A stretch of DNA of 37,927 nt, taken from the IMG/VR virus record IMGVR_UViG_3300028840_000127, positions 1-37,927 of that record; one strand, given 5' to 3'. Of this stretch, positions 15,882 through 22,540 are shown piece by piece (position 1 is the stretch's first letter; every line of letters begins with the position of its first letter). The notes beneath the pieces are model-generated. The model did no database searches. It was given only the letters and a program-made list of their open reading frames with translations, and was not told the DNA's origin. Both the position numbers and the translations under genes were made by a program. This stretch comes from a virus.

Positions 15882-15911
15882 AGTTTAGCAGTAGGGCAAT
15901 GCCCAGCACAA
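15882..15911 (-). promoter_or_regulatory. Weak candidate late promoter before small terminase
   Basis: On the minus strand TTGTGC (15911-15906) stands 18 bases before TAAACT (15887-15882), about 35 bases ahead of the terminase ATG. Matches to sigma-70 boxes are three of six and four of six, so this is weak. It is listed because some promoter is expected at the head of the structural operon. Confidence 0.22.
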
Positions 15912-15918
15912 CGAGATC

Positions 15919-15942
15919 AAAAAACAACCAGCAAAACTGCTG
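15919..15942 (-). terminator. Possible weak intrinsic terminator between primase-helicase and terminase genes
   Basis: On the minus strand CAGCA-GTTT-TGCTG is followed by GTTGTTTTTT. The stem is only five pairs but the T tract is good. It would end leftward transcripts from the primase-helicase before the terminase genes and could be a site for antitermination. It partly overlaps the first repeat of the TGAGACCA array. Confidence 0.35.
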
Positions 15943-16174
15943 AGACCAAAGCCACTGAGACCAACGCCAACACCAAACTCATATATAAATAATATTTTTT
16001 ATTTAACACTATTTGCACAATTTACCCTTTTATTTATTTTTATATAATTTACAACATTCTATCTATTATTTGGTCTCTTGGTCTAAAAGAAGAATATATA
16101 TATATAAAACAAAGAGTTATTGTGAGACCAGGGGTGAGACCAATTTGCCGATGAGACCATCTTTACGGTCTCAT
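15941..16174. other. Iteron-like array around an AT-rich core: candidate replication origin or operator cluster
   Basis: This is the heart of the only gene-free stretch over 300 bases (15849-16194). Five exact TGAGACCA copies start at 15941, 15956, 16123, 16135 and 16152, the first two 15 bases apart. Inverted copies are TGGTCTC at 16071, TGGTCT at 16079 and GGTCTCAT at 16167. The segment between the two groups (about 15980-16115) is almost entirely A and T with runs such as ATATATATATA. Repeats for a binding protein flanking an easily melted core, next to the primase-helicase gene, fit an iteron origin. A repressor or packaging site is the main alternative. No open frame of note was seen here. 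Confidence 0.6.
16151..16174. repeat. Perfect 8-base palindrome in the iteron region
   Basis: ATGAGACC and GGTCTCAT flank an 8-base spacer, 21 bases past the stop of the primase-helicase gene. It contains one direct and one inverted copy of the repeat unit. It can form a hairpin in RNA or bind a dimeric protein. No T run follows on either strand, so a terminator role is unlikely. Confidence 0.85.
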
Positions 16175-16194
16175 CAAGCAATCGCCAATCAAAA

Positions 16195-18630
16195 TTAAAA
16201 CGGAATATAATCTGGGTCAGTGTGAACCTCAGCAATTTTTTGCTTGGCAGTCGCTATGGTCTCCGGCGACTTGTACCAAAACGAGTGTTTGTTTCGCTTT
16301 GCACTGCCTGTTTTTTCCGGGATATTTAGCCGGTTACTGCGTCCGCAAAAGGTATACCCAAGCTCCACCATGCTTTTCCGCAGCGCGTTTGTCTGCGGAA
16401 AATCACCACCCTCAAGCATCACCAACTTGGCCAAGTACGTTACGTCAACCAGGTGGTCGTTGATGATGTCGCAACCGTGTTCGATGATCGCGTCCTCCAC
16501 ACACTGGTGGTCGTCGGTCACAGCCAGGTCTTGCATCTGCACCTTGGCGTTGGTCATCGGCGCCTTGCCCTGCGCATCAAACCCTGCGCTCAGTACCCTG
16601 GTGCAAAGGTAATACGCCAGCGCGTCAGCCCGCCTGCTGCTCTCAGCAAACAGCCTAGTGAAGTAGGCTGCGTCTTCCGCCCCCTCGCCAAACGCCTCCG
16701 CCATCTGCGCCTTGTCCTGCAGCGCAGCAAACAGCACCGCATAACGCCTGTCGCCACTGTCCACTGGTATCGCGTCCTTGTGGTTGGTTAGCATCAGGTA
16801 ACTGGTAAAGTTCGGCACGGTCACCGCATCGCGGCCCTTAGCCTCAATGGACACGGTGTTGTTGGCGATAAATGATTTGAGCCTGTCGATCACCGCGTAC
16901 TTGCTGTCGCCTGATATGCGTATCTCCTCAATAATCGCCAACCTGGCCCCAGCAGCCCAGCCGGTAAAGCGCCCCATGATGTCAGACACTGACACTTGCC
17001 GGGCGTTGGTGCCGAGACAAGACTGCATCACGGTCGAGTAGTATGACTTGCCGCAACCCTGAGCACCCTGCAGGCACACCGACCAGTTGACGTGCTTGCC
17101 TGGGTTCTGAACGATGTAAGCAAGCCAGTCCAATAAAATGTCACGCTCTGCGGCATCCGGCAACAGCAACGCGGTGTGCGCCAGGAACATATCAACAACG
17201 GCCTGACCGTCCGCGTCCAGCGCCTTGCATGGACCCACGCCAGACTCCCGGTAACTGTTAAGCATGGCCCTGCCCTCGTAATCAAACAGCGTCTGCGCCC
17301 CAGGCCAGTACATATTATCGACCACCGACACAAAGTCTGGCGACTCCGACACCAGCACCGACGCCTGGCGACCGTCCAGCAAGACAGCCTGTTCGTTGGC
17401 AAACTTTGTATTAAAAGCCTCTCGCTTGATGCTGTAGCCCAGACCCGTGTGGTGAAAGACGCACGGCACCTCAACGTAAACCCAGTCCTGAGCAAAGCCC
17501 AGCTCGCCGCTGCTGCTGCTGCTGCGCTTGGCCGGGGTCAGCGACTTGCGAACATCGACTTTGCCTATGCCGACCGACCTTGGCCAACCCTTGTGCAGCG
17601 CCTCGACCAGCATTGAGCGGTCAACGTCTGCCAGCAGGTTGCTTGGCATAGCCTTGACGCGATCAGCCAGGGCTTGGTAGCCACTGCGGTCGGTCACAGC
17701 AGCAGCCTCCTGCAGCAACGCGTCAAGAGGCGTGGCACCAGTGTCATCTGTCGTGGCGACTGTGCCCAGGCCGCCCGAGCCCTTTACCTGATAGATTACC
17801 GAGGCAAAAGTAACCGACCGGGATGACCGGCCAAACGACTTCCACCGACGCGATAAGTCCTCACTATCGTACTTGGGCGAACGCTTAGACCAACCGTGCC
17901 AGATCTCAAGACCCCTGTCGGATCCCACGAACTGGTGGTTGAGCGCGGCACCAACCCGCAGCCAGTCATCGTACTCGAGTCCCGCCGCCGGGTACGCCTT
18001 CAGATACTCTATGACCTGTGCCTCGGTCAGGTCCAGCGGGTGCGCGGCCAGCGCGGCCTCAAGGTCATCCGGCGCCGTGTGCTTGGGTGGTGCGATGCTC
18101 ACCACGTTGTTAAAGTAGTCGCCGACCTGCAGCGGCTTACCTTCAACGCAAAGCGACCACGCCTTGCTCACGTCCGGGCAGGTTGGCATGTACATAAACT
18201 GGTTGGCCTTATAGCTACACACATCGAACGGGATATCAATCGCGTCCCCGACCAGCTTTGCCAGGTCCCGGTACTCTGCCGCTGACACGCCACGTGACAA
18301 AGGTATCACGATGCGCAGCCGTGGCGCGTCAGGCGCGTGGTTGTAGGTTGAGTACGCAGCCACAGCGGCGTCGATGTTCATCCGCAGCGCCAGCTCAACG
18401 TCATCCAACGTCATGCCAATGGCGTCGGCGTCGAAGGTCAGCAACGTGCGCTCAACTAAATTTTCCTCACGGCGTTCATGCCCATCGAAATGGCCCCCGA
18501 CAAAAAACTTACCACCCTTGGCATCAGCCTGCTGGTGCCGGGTCAATACACCGGCCAGTTTGTCCCATTGCACGCTGCGATTATCAACGCGCCCCATATC
18601 GTTCTCACCAACTGCAATCTTGACCATCAT
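16195..18630 (-). CDS. Primase-helicase (AEP-like primase + PriCT-2-like + VirE/D5-type helicase)
   Basis: An 811-residue replication protein. Residues ~1-175 look like a primase-polymerase domain, with the metal motif TFDADA at 65-70 and YNHAPDAPRLRIVIPLSR near 96-113. Residues ~201-285 resemble a PriCT-2 linker (YDDWLRVGAALN, RRWKSFG). Residues ~490-660 are the VirE-type ATPase, with Walker A GAQGCGKS (522-529), Walker B LAIIEEI (564-570) and TNHKDAIPVDSGDRRY (615-630). It would unwind DNA and make primers for the PolB encoded on the other strand. It starts at the first of two ATGs (18630), after an AAGGAAGGA site inside the regulator's 3' end. It is transcribed leftward, away from the other replication genes. 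Confidence 0.88.
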   Translation of the reverse strand: MMVKIAVGENDMGRVDNRSVQWDKLAGVLTRHQQADAKGGKFFVGGHFDGHERREENLVERTLLTFDADAIGMTLDDVELALRMNIDAAVAAYSTYNHAPDAPRLRIVIPLSRGVSAAEYRDLAKLVGDAIDIPFDVCSYKANQFMYMPTCPDVSKAWSLCVEGKPLQVGDYFNNVVSIAPPKHTAPDDLEAALAAHPLDLTEAQVIEYLKAYPAAGLEYDDWLRVGAALNHQFVGSDRGLEIWHGWSKRSPKYDSEDLSRRWKSFGRSSRSVTFASVIYQVKGSGGLGTVATTDDTGATPLDALLQEAAAVTDRSGYQALADRVKAMPSNLLADVDRSMLVEALHKGWPRSVGIGKVDVRKSLTPAKRSSSSSGELGFAQDWVYVEVPCVFHHTGLGYSIKREAFNTKFANEQAVLLDGRQASVLVSESPDFVSVVDNMYWPGAQTLFDYEGRAMLNSYRESGVGPCKALDADGQAVVDMFLAHTALLLPDAAERDILLDWLAYIVQNPGKHVNWSVCLQGAQGCGKSYYSTVMQSCLGTNARQVSVSDIMGRFTGWAAGARLAIIEEIRISGDSKYAVIDRLKSFIANNTVSIEAKGRDAVTVPNFTSYLMLTNHKDAIPVDSGDRRYAVLFAALQDKAQMAEAFGEGAEDAAYFTRLFAESSRRADALAYYLCTRVLSAGFDAQGKAPMTNAKVQMQDLAVTDDHQCVEDAIIEHGCDIINDHLVDVTYLAKLVMLEGGDFPQTNALRKSMVELGYTFCGRSNRLNIPEKTGSAKRNKHSFWYKSPETIATAKQKIAEVHTDPDYIPF

Positions 18631-18631
18631 T

Positions 18632-18838
18632 TCATCCTTCCTTTTTAGTTTCTGCTTGTTCGACCAAACTCAACGCCCTGATCCAACCCTGGGTGTCCGA
18701 TTCAACCTGCAGCGCCCGCCGCGCCGACATGTACCCCTTCGTACACCACTGGCTGACCTGGGACTGAGTAACGCCGAGCGCGTCGGCCATCCCCTTTTGG
18801 CTACCGTAATGCTTAACTGCTAATTTAATTGCGCTCAC
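18632..18838 (-). CDS. YdaS/Cro-like HTH regulator
   Basis: A 68-residue DNA-binding protein with an HTH: AVKHYGSQKGMADALGVTQSQVSQW, shown here in its two halves AVKHYGSQKGMADAL and GVTQSQVSQW. The recognition helix is in the second half. It resembles YdaS-type Cro regulators of prophages, which act as lysogeny or toxin-antitoxin switches. It starts with GTG at 18838, with a poor ribosome site, and is divergent from the early operon starting at 18903, so it probably controls both directions from the 64-base gap. No partner CI or toxin was found. The primase-helicase follows immediately. Confidence 0.75.
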   Translation of the reverse strand: MSAIKLAVKHYGSQKGMADALGVTQSQVSQWCTKGYMSARRALQVESDTQGWIRALSLVEQAETKKEG

Positions 18839-18851
18839 CTGTTGCGTTACC

Positions 18852-18865
18852 CTGTTAACTAATAG
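18852..18865. promoter_or_regulatory. Candidate operator in the divergent switch region
   Basis: CTGTTAACTAATAG is an imperfect palindrome (10 of 14 positions agree with its reverse complement). It lies in the middle of the 64-base gap between the Cro-like gene and the rightward operon. This is where a Cro dimer would be expected to bind. Promoter boxes for either direction are too weak to call. Confidence 0.35.
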
Positions 18866-18902
18866 TAAAGTCGCATCCTAACTCAAATGAAAGGAAAAAC
18901 AA

Positions 18903-19226
18903 ATGCTAGAACTAGAAATTAAAAAGCTCACCATCGCCATTACCCGGCTCGCTGATCTGATGGAAGCCGGCACGGCGCCTACTGAGACCTGGGATGGTCC
19001 GGTAGTTGACCAGGCGCCAGCGGTAACGCCAGCACCCGCACCGGTTGACCTTGTTGCCATGAGGCAACAGGCGCAGGACACCTGCCTTGAAACGGTTCGG
19101 GCTAACCGTGACAACAAGGCTACCATTGGCAATTGGCTCGCAGAGCACGATGCCAAGACCATCAAACAACTGGATGACGAACACTTACCGGCGTTCATCG
19201 CCTTTTTGGAGTGGCTTATCAAATGA
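18903..19226 (+). CDS. First early-operon protein, unknown function
   Basis: A 107-residue protein. It has an N-terminal amphipathic helix (LELEIKKLTIAITRLADLM), a Pro/Ala linker (about residues 40-50) and a compact helical C-terminal part ending in FIAFLEWLIK. The ATG follows AAAGGA with good spacing. Being the first gene on the rightward transcript, it is expressed early and may be a regulator or host-takeover factor. That is inference, as I do not recognise the family. Confidence 0.68.
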   Translation: MLELEIKKLTIAITRLADLMEAGTAPTETWDGPVVDQAPAVTPAPAPVDLVAMRQQAQDTCLETVRANRDNKATIGNWLAEHDAKTIKQLDDEHLPAFIAFLEWLIK

Positions 19227-19393
19227 GTAAAGTTGAAATACTAGTTCACCTTACCTGTGCGGCACTGACAGGTCTGCTGGCCGCTGACCCCGAAAGACAC
19301 ATGAGTGACGACCGCCTTGCTGAAGACGCGATAGACGCTGCTGATAAAACATATCGTGAACTAATAGATCGTTCTAAGAAGGGGCATATATGA
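19223..19393 (+). CDS. Small early protein (56 aa)
   Basis: A 56-residue acidic, helical protein (LVHLTCAALTGLLAAD, then DRLAEDAIDAADKTYREL). The ATG overlaps the previous stop as ATGA, and its own stop overlaps the DUF2800 ATG in the same way, giving a three-gene coupled chain. The family is not recognised. Confidence 0.62.
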   Translation: MSKVEILVHLTCAALTGLLAADPERHMSDDRLAEDAIDAADKTYRELIDRSKKGHI

Positions 19394-20550
19394 CCGCGCA
19401 CGCCAAATTATCTGCCAGTAACAGCGCCATGTGGTTTGCCTGCCCTGGCAGCATCAAGGCCATCGACGGCCTGCCCGACACCAGCAGCGTGTTTGCTGAT
19501 GAGGGTAGCGCGGCCCACGAGCTGGGCGAGATCTGCCTGACCACCGGCGCCGCTGCGTCAGAGTGGGTAGGCAAGCCGCTGATCGAGTGGTCGGCTTGGA
19601 CCGTCACCGCCGAGATGGCCGACTACGTCCAGCAGTATGTGGACTACGTCAAGTCGCTGGGCGGCGAGCAAGCGTATGAGATCCGCTGTGACTTTAGCGA
19701 GTGGGTGCCAGAAGGTTTTGGCACCAGTGACGCTATAGTGTACGTCGCCGACACCAAGACTCTGCACGTCGTTGACCTTAAGTACGGCCAGGGCGTCAAG
19801 GTCTACGCCGACAACAACGCCCAGGGCATTCTGTACGCGCTGGGTGTCTACGACGCCATGACGCTGTCACATGAGATCGAGCGGGTGGTCATCACCATCG
19901 TGCAGCCCAGGCTGGATCACATTGATGAGTGGGTGATCAGCGTCGATGACCTGCTGACCTGGGGCGAGCGCCTGGCGCAGGCAGCAGAGCTGGCCTTGTC
20001 AGATGACGCGCCACGCGTCCCAGGTGACAAGCAGTGCCAGTGGTGCAAAGCCAAGCCTACCTGCCCCGCCCTGCTGAAGTTGACAGAGCAGACCCTGTCT
20101 GCTGACTTTGATGACCTGGACCTGATCGCGACCGACAGGCTTACCGACGCGCAGATGGCGCAGGCGCTGGGCCACCGCAAACTTATCCTGTCCTGGCTCG
20201 ACGCCATCGAGGCCGAGGTGATCGGTCGCCTGACATCTGGCGGCTCGTTCCCTGGCTACAAGATGGTGGCTGGCAGGTCGTCACGCGACTGGGCTGATGA
20301 TGAGAAGGTCATCGCCAACCAACTAGTCGGCAGCTTTGGCGCCGACCGCGAGGACCTGTACACGCAGCGGTTTATTACGCCGGCGGCTGCCGAGAAGCTG
20401 GTGGGCAAGAAGGCAGCCAAGGATCTGGGTGCGCTGATGCGTAAGTCGGAAGGCCGGCCTACGCTGGTGCCTGAGTCCGACAAGCGCCCAGCGGTGACGG
20501 TAAGCGCGGCAGACTTTGATGACATTGAGGGGAGCGAGACACATGATTGA
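19390..20550 (+). CDS. DUF2800 PD-(D/E)XK nuclease, Cas4/RecB-like
   Basis: A 386-residue protein with the features of DUF2800 phage nucleases: His43 (AAHELG), Glu97 (AYEIRCD), Asp114 (GTSDAIVY) and Asp129-Leu-Lys131 (VVDLKYG). An iron-sulphur-type Cys set consists of Cys18 (FACPGS) and Cys216, Cys219 and Cys225 (CQWCKAKPTC). These match the layout of AddB/Cas4 exonucleases, so it probably trims DNA ends during recombination-dependent replication, paired with the DUF2815 protein encoded downstream. The ATG at 19390 overlaps the preceding TGA. The two families are commonly neighbours in phage replication modules. Confidence 0.85.
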   Translation: MTAHAKLSASNSAMWFACPGSIKAIDGLPDTSSVFADEGSAAHELGEICLTTGAAASEWVGKPLIEWSAWTVTAEMADYVQQYVDYVKSLGGEQAYEIRCDFSEWVPEGFGTSDAIVYVADTKTLHVVDLKYGQGVKVYADNNAQGILYALGVYDAMTLSHEIERVVITIVQPRLDHIDEWVISVDDLLTWGERLAQAAELALSDDAPRVPGDKQCQWCKAKPTCPALLKLTEQTLSADFDDLDLIATDRLTDAQMAQALGHRKLILSWLDAIEAEVIGRLTSGGSFPGYKMVAGRSSRDWADDEKVIANQLVGSFGADREDLYTQRFITPAAAEKLVGKKAAKDLGALMRKSEGRPTLVPESDKRPAVTVSAADFDDIEGSETHD

Positions 20551-20683
20551 TAAGTGTTCGTGCGGCGCTACATGCGCCCAGGTGGAAGCGTTGCAGGCTG
20601 AAATTGACCGGTTGAAGGCTGAGAACTGGCACCTGAAGCATCAAATGTTTTTATTAATTGGGGAGCAAGGCAATGAAGATTAG
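20543..20683 (+). CDS. Small Cys-rich/coiled-coil protein (46 aa)
   Basis: A 46-residue frame overlapping the nuclease end by 8 bases and the next gene by 11. It begins with a Cys cluster (CSCGATC) that might bind a metal and continues as a heptad-like helix (VEALQAEIDRLKAENWHL). Coupled overlaps on both sides support translation. Function unknown. Confidence 0.5.
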   Translation: MIDKCSCGATCAQVEALQAEIDRLKAENWHLKHQMFLLIGEQGNED

Positions 20684-20846
20684 CACAAGATGGATCGACG
20701 AGAAACGGCTGTTAGAAATAAACGTAGAGAATTTCTGCACAAGCAGCGATGAACTGATCACAAGCAAGCAGGAAGCAGAATGGTTGATCAGCAATTTAGA
20801 ATCGGTGATTAATGATCTGAAAGAGTACGCTAAGGAGAATAAGTAA
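20673..20846 (+). CDS. Small hypothetical protein (57 aa)
   Basis: A 57-residue, strongly charged helical protein (MKISTRWIDEKRLLEI, then EAEWLISNLESVINDL). The ATG at 20673 follows GGGGAGCAAGG. An earlier in-frame TTG at 20658 is possible but less likely. It ends exactly where the next ATG begins. The family is not recognised. Confidence 0.6.
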   Translation: MKISTRWIDEKRLLEINVENFCTSSDELITSKQEAEWLISNLESVINDLKEYAKENK

Positions 20847-21299
20847 ATGAACGAAACAATAAAAAAACTGGGCGCATGCGAAGAGGGCCTAGACTGGCTT
20901 GGGGACAAGCCACTAGATGCCGCATGGGCAGAGTGCCACCGTGGTGACTGGATGCTGTGGGTGGCAGATAAAGTTGGTGTTGACATAAAGACACTGACCT
21001 TGGCAAAAGTTAGGTGTGCAAGGCTGGTCCAGCACCTAATGAAAAATCAGCGTAGTTTAGATGTTCTGGTAATCGCTGAGGCTTTTGCAGGAGGAAAAGC
21101 AACAGCAGCGCAGTTAGAGGCTGCTTATGCTGCTGCTGCTGCTGCTGCTGATGCTGCTGCTGCTGATGCTGCTTATGCTGCTGCTGATGCTGCTTCTTAT
21201 GCTGCACGAAATAAAACACAACATCAGTGCGCAGAGATATGCCGGGATACCATACCGCTGCACGATGTCTTGAGGCTGATAAAGGAGCAAGGCGAATGA
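20847..21299 (+). CDS. Ala-rich helical protein with GCT repeat tract
   Basis: A 150-residue protein. The N-terminal ~85 residues form a conserved-looking helical part (GACEEGLDWLGD, GDWMLWVADKVGV, VRCARLVQHLMK). An Ala-dominated segment from residue ~92 is punctuated by Asp and Tyr, and a short C-terminal helix follows. I have seen this layout in a widespread group of small proteins sometimes labelled immunity-protein-like, but the function is not established. The Ala tract is encoded by pure GCT runs, which may vary in length between isolates. The last base of the upstream stop adjoins this ATG. Confidence 0.68.
   Translation: MNETIKKLGACEEGLDWLGDKPLDAAWAECHRGDWMLWVADKVGVDIKTLTLAKVRCARLVQHLMKNQRSLDVLVIAEAFAGGKATAAQLEAAYAAAAAAADAAAADAAYAAADAASYAARNKTQHQCAEICRDTIPLHDVLRLIKEQGE
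21129..21206 (+). repeat. In-frame GCT trinucleotide repeat tract
   Basis: The tract reads GCT seven times, GAT, GCT four times, GAT, GCT twice, TAT, GCT twice more and so on, all in the Ala frame. Pure triplet runs are prone to slippage that changes length without frameshift, so this is a possible hypervariable linker. Confidence 0.9.
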
Positions 21300-21496
21300 A
21301 AAGACCAGTGCATGGATTTAAGCGCGTTGCGAATAACTTATCAGCTCAATACGTCTGCACCTGCGGCACGGATGATTGCTGGCAGGCAGACGAGGATTGG
21401 GGCGATTGGGCGGAGGCTGAGATAGCAGTTCTGAGTGCTGACAATGAAAGGTTAAGATCTTATATAAAAACATTAAAGGGTAATGGTAGTAAATAA
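21296..21496 (+). CDS. Small hypothetical protein (66 aa)
   Basis: A 66-residue protein with two Cys residues in a CTCGTDDCW context, an acidic Trp-rich middle (DEDWGDWAEAEI) and a C-terminal helix (SADNERLRSYIKTLK). The ATG overlaps the previous TGA as ATGA. The Cys pattern could be half of a zinc site. The family is not recognised. Confidence 0.6.
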   Translation: MKRPVHGFKRVANNLSAQYVCTCGTDDCWQADEDWGDWAEAEIAVLSADNERLRSYIKTLKGNGSK

Positions 21497-21555
21497 TTAG
21501 CTATTTAGGGAGTCTGAATACCCATTTAACATAGAAAACAAACTTGGAGTTACGA

Positions 21556-21882
21556 ATGACTGAGTTACTGAGCATGGAACAGGCAATGGCCGAGATCGCC
21601 AGGCTGACGGACAAGGCTGCAAAGCTGGACAGGTTGTGCGCCGAGCTTTGGTGCAAAAACGACAAACTTACCAAAGAATGTGCAGATTTGACCAATCTCA
21701 ACGTTATCCACGTTAGACAGTTAAAACGCAAAGACGGATATCTTGCGAAGTACCACGATAGCTGGGAGGTCGCTGCCACGTTGCTTAACGCAACAACCGA
21801 GCACGCGGGCAAAACGCAAAAGGAATGCGTTGATTTAATTTACCAAACCACAAGGGTTGCACCAGGTGTGGAATTAAGTTAG
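21556..21882 (+). CDS. Coiled-coil hypothetical protein (108 aa)
   Basis: A 108-residue protein. Its first half is a heptad-rich helix (MEQAMAEIARLTDKAAKLD, LTKECADLTNLNVI). The second half is mixed (KRKDGYLAKYHDSWEVAATLL). I chose the ATG at 21556 with GGAG 7-10 bases upstream; an in-frame TTG lies 12 bases earlier. It stands alone between two gaps of about 55-60 bases, so it may be less tightly coupled than its neighbours. Function unknown. Confidence 0.6.
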   Translation: MTELLSMEQAMAEIARLTDKAAKLDRLCAELWCKNDKLTKECADLTNLNVIHVRQLKRKDGYLAKYHDSWEVAATLLNATTEHAGKTQKECVDLIYQTTRVAPGVELS

Positions 21883-21937
21883 AGTTACACCCGTCGAGTT
21901 TATCGGCATTAAATTAAACTTAAAAAGGAAACAAAAA

Positions 21938-22471
21938 ATGAGCAAAATCAAATTGAACAACGTCCGTCTGTCATTCCCCAGCTTGTTTCAGAAGGCCACG
22001 TTCGAGGGCAAAGAGACTAAATTTGAGGCCACCCTGCTGCTCGACAAGGATGCCCACGCTGAAAGCATTGCTGAAATTCAAGCGGCCATCAAACTGGCCA
22101 TAAAGGAAAAACTGGGTGGTGCCAAGGTCGGCGCTGACAAGCTGTGCATCAAAGACGGCGATGAGTCAGATTACGAAGGGTACGCTGGTAATTACAGCCT
22201 CAAAGCGGCCAATGCCAAACGCCCTTTGGTGATCGACCGCGACAAGACGCCACTGGCAGAGTCTGACAACCGCCCATACAGTGGTTGTTACGTCAACGCC
22301 ATCATCGAGTTGTGGGCACAGAACAACGCCTACGGCAAAAGAATCAACGCCAACCTACTGGCCGTGCAGTTTTACAAAGACGGACAGCCCTTTGGCGATG
22401 CTAATGCTAATGCCAGCGTCAACGATTTTGACGCTTTTGACGACGAAAGCGACGACGACATTTTCGGCTAA
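21938..22471 (+). CDS. ssDNA-binding protein, DUF2815 type
   Basis: A 177-residue protein with the DUF2815 opening (KLNNVRLSFPSLF), a GNYSLKAANAKRP middle, SGCYVNAIIELWAQ and a strongly acidic end (DAFDDESDDDIFG). The acidic, Phe-containing tail is the usual SSB/T7 gp2.5-type contact for polymerase and helicase. It would coat single strands during replication and recombination. The ribosome site is AAAAGGAAAC before the ATG. A strong intrinsic terminator follows directly, so its transcript level is probably high relative to the downstream polymerase. Confidence 0.85.
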   Translation: MSKIKLNNVRLSFPSLFQKATFEGKETKFEATLLLDKDAHAESIAEIQAAIKLAIKEKLGGAKVGADKLCIKDGDESDYEGYAGNYSLKAANAKRPLVIDRDKTPLAESDNRPYSGCYVNAIIELWAQNNAYGKRINANLLAVQFYKDGQPFGDANANASVNDFDAFDDESDDDIFG

Positions 22472-22479
22472 CCTCCCTT

Positions 22480-22509
22480 AGCCCGGTGTAACAACCGGGC
22501 TTTTTTTTT
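22480..22509 (+). terminator. Intrinsic terminator after the ssDNA-binding gene
   Basis: AGCCCGGT and ACCGGGCT form a perfect 8-pair stem with a 6-base loop, followed by nine T residues. This is the clearest rho-independent terminator in the window. Because polymerase and helicase genes lie downstream on the same strand, either partial read-through or antitermination is implied. Confidence 0.92.
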
Positions 22510-22540
22510 ATCCGACCGGGCAACCCCCGAAGGATGCACC

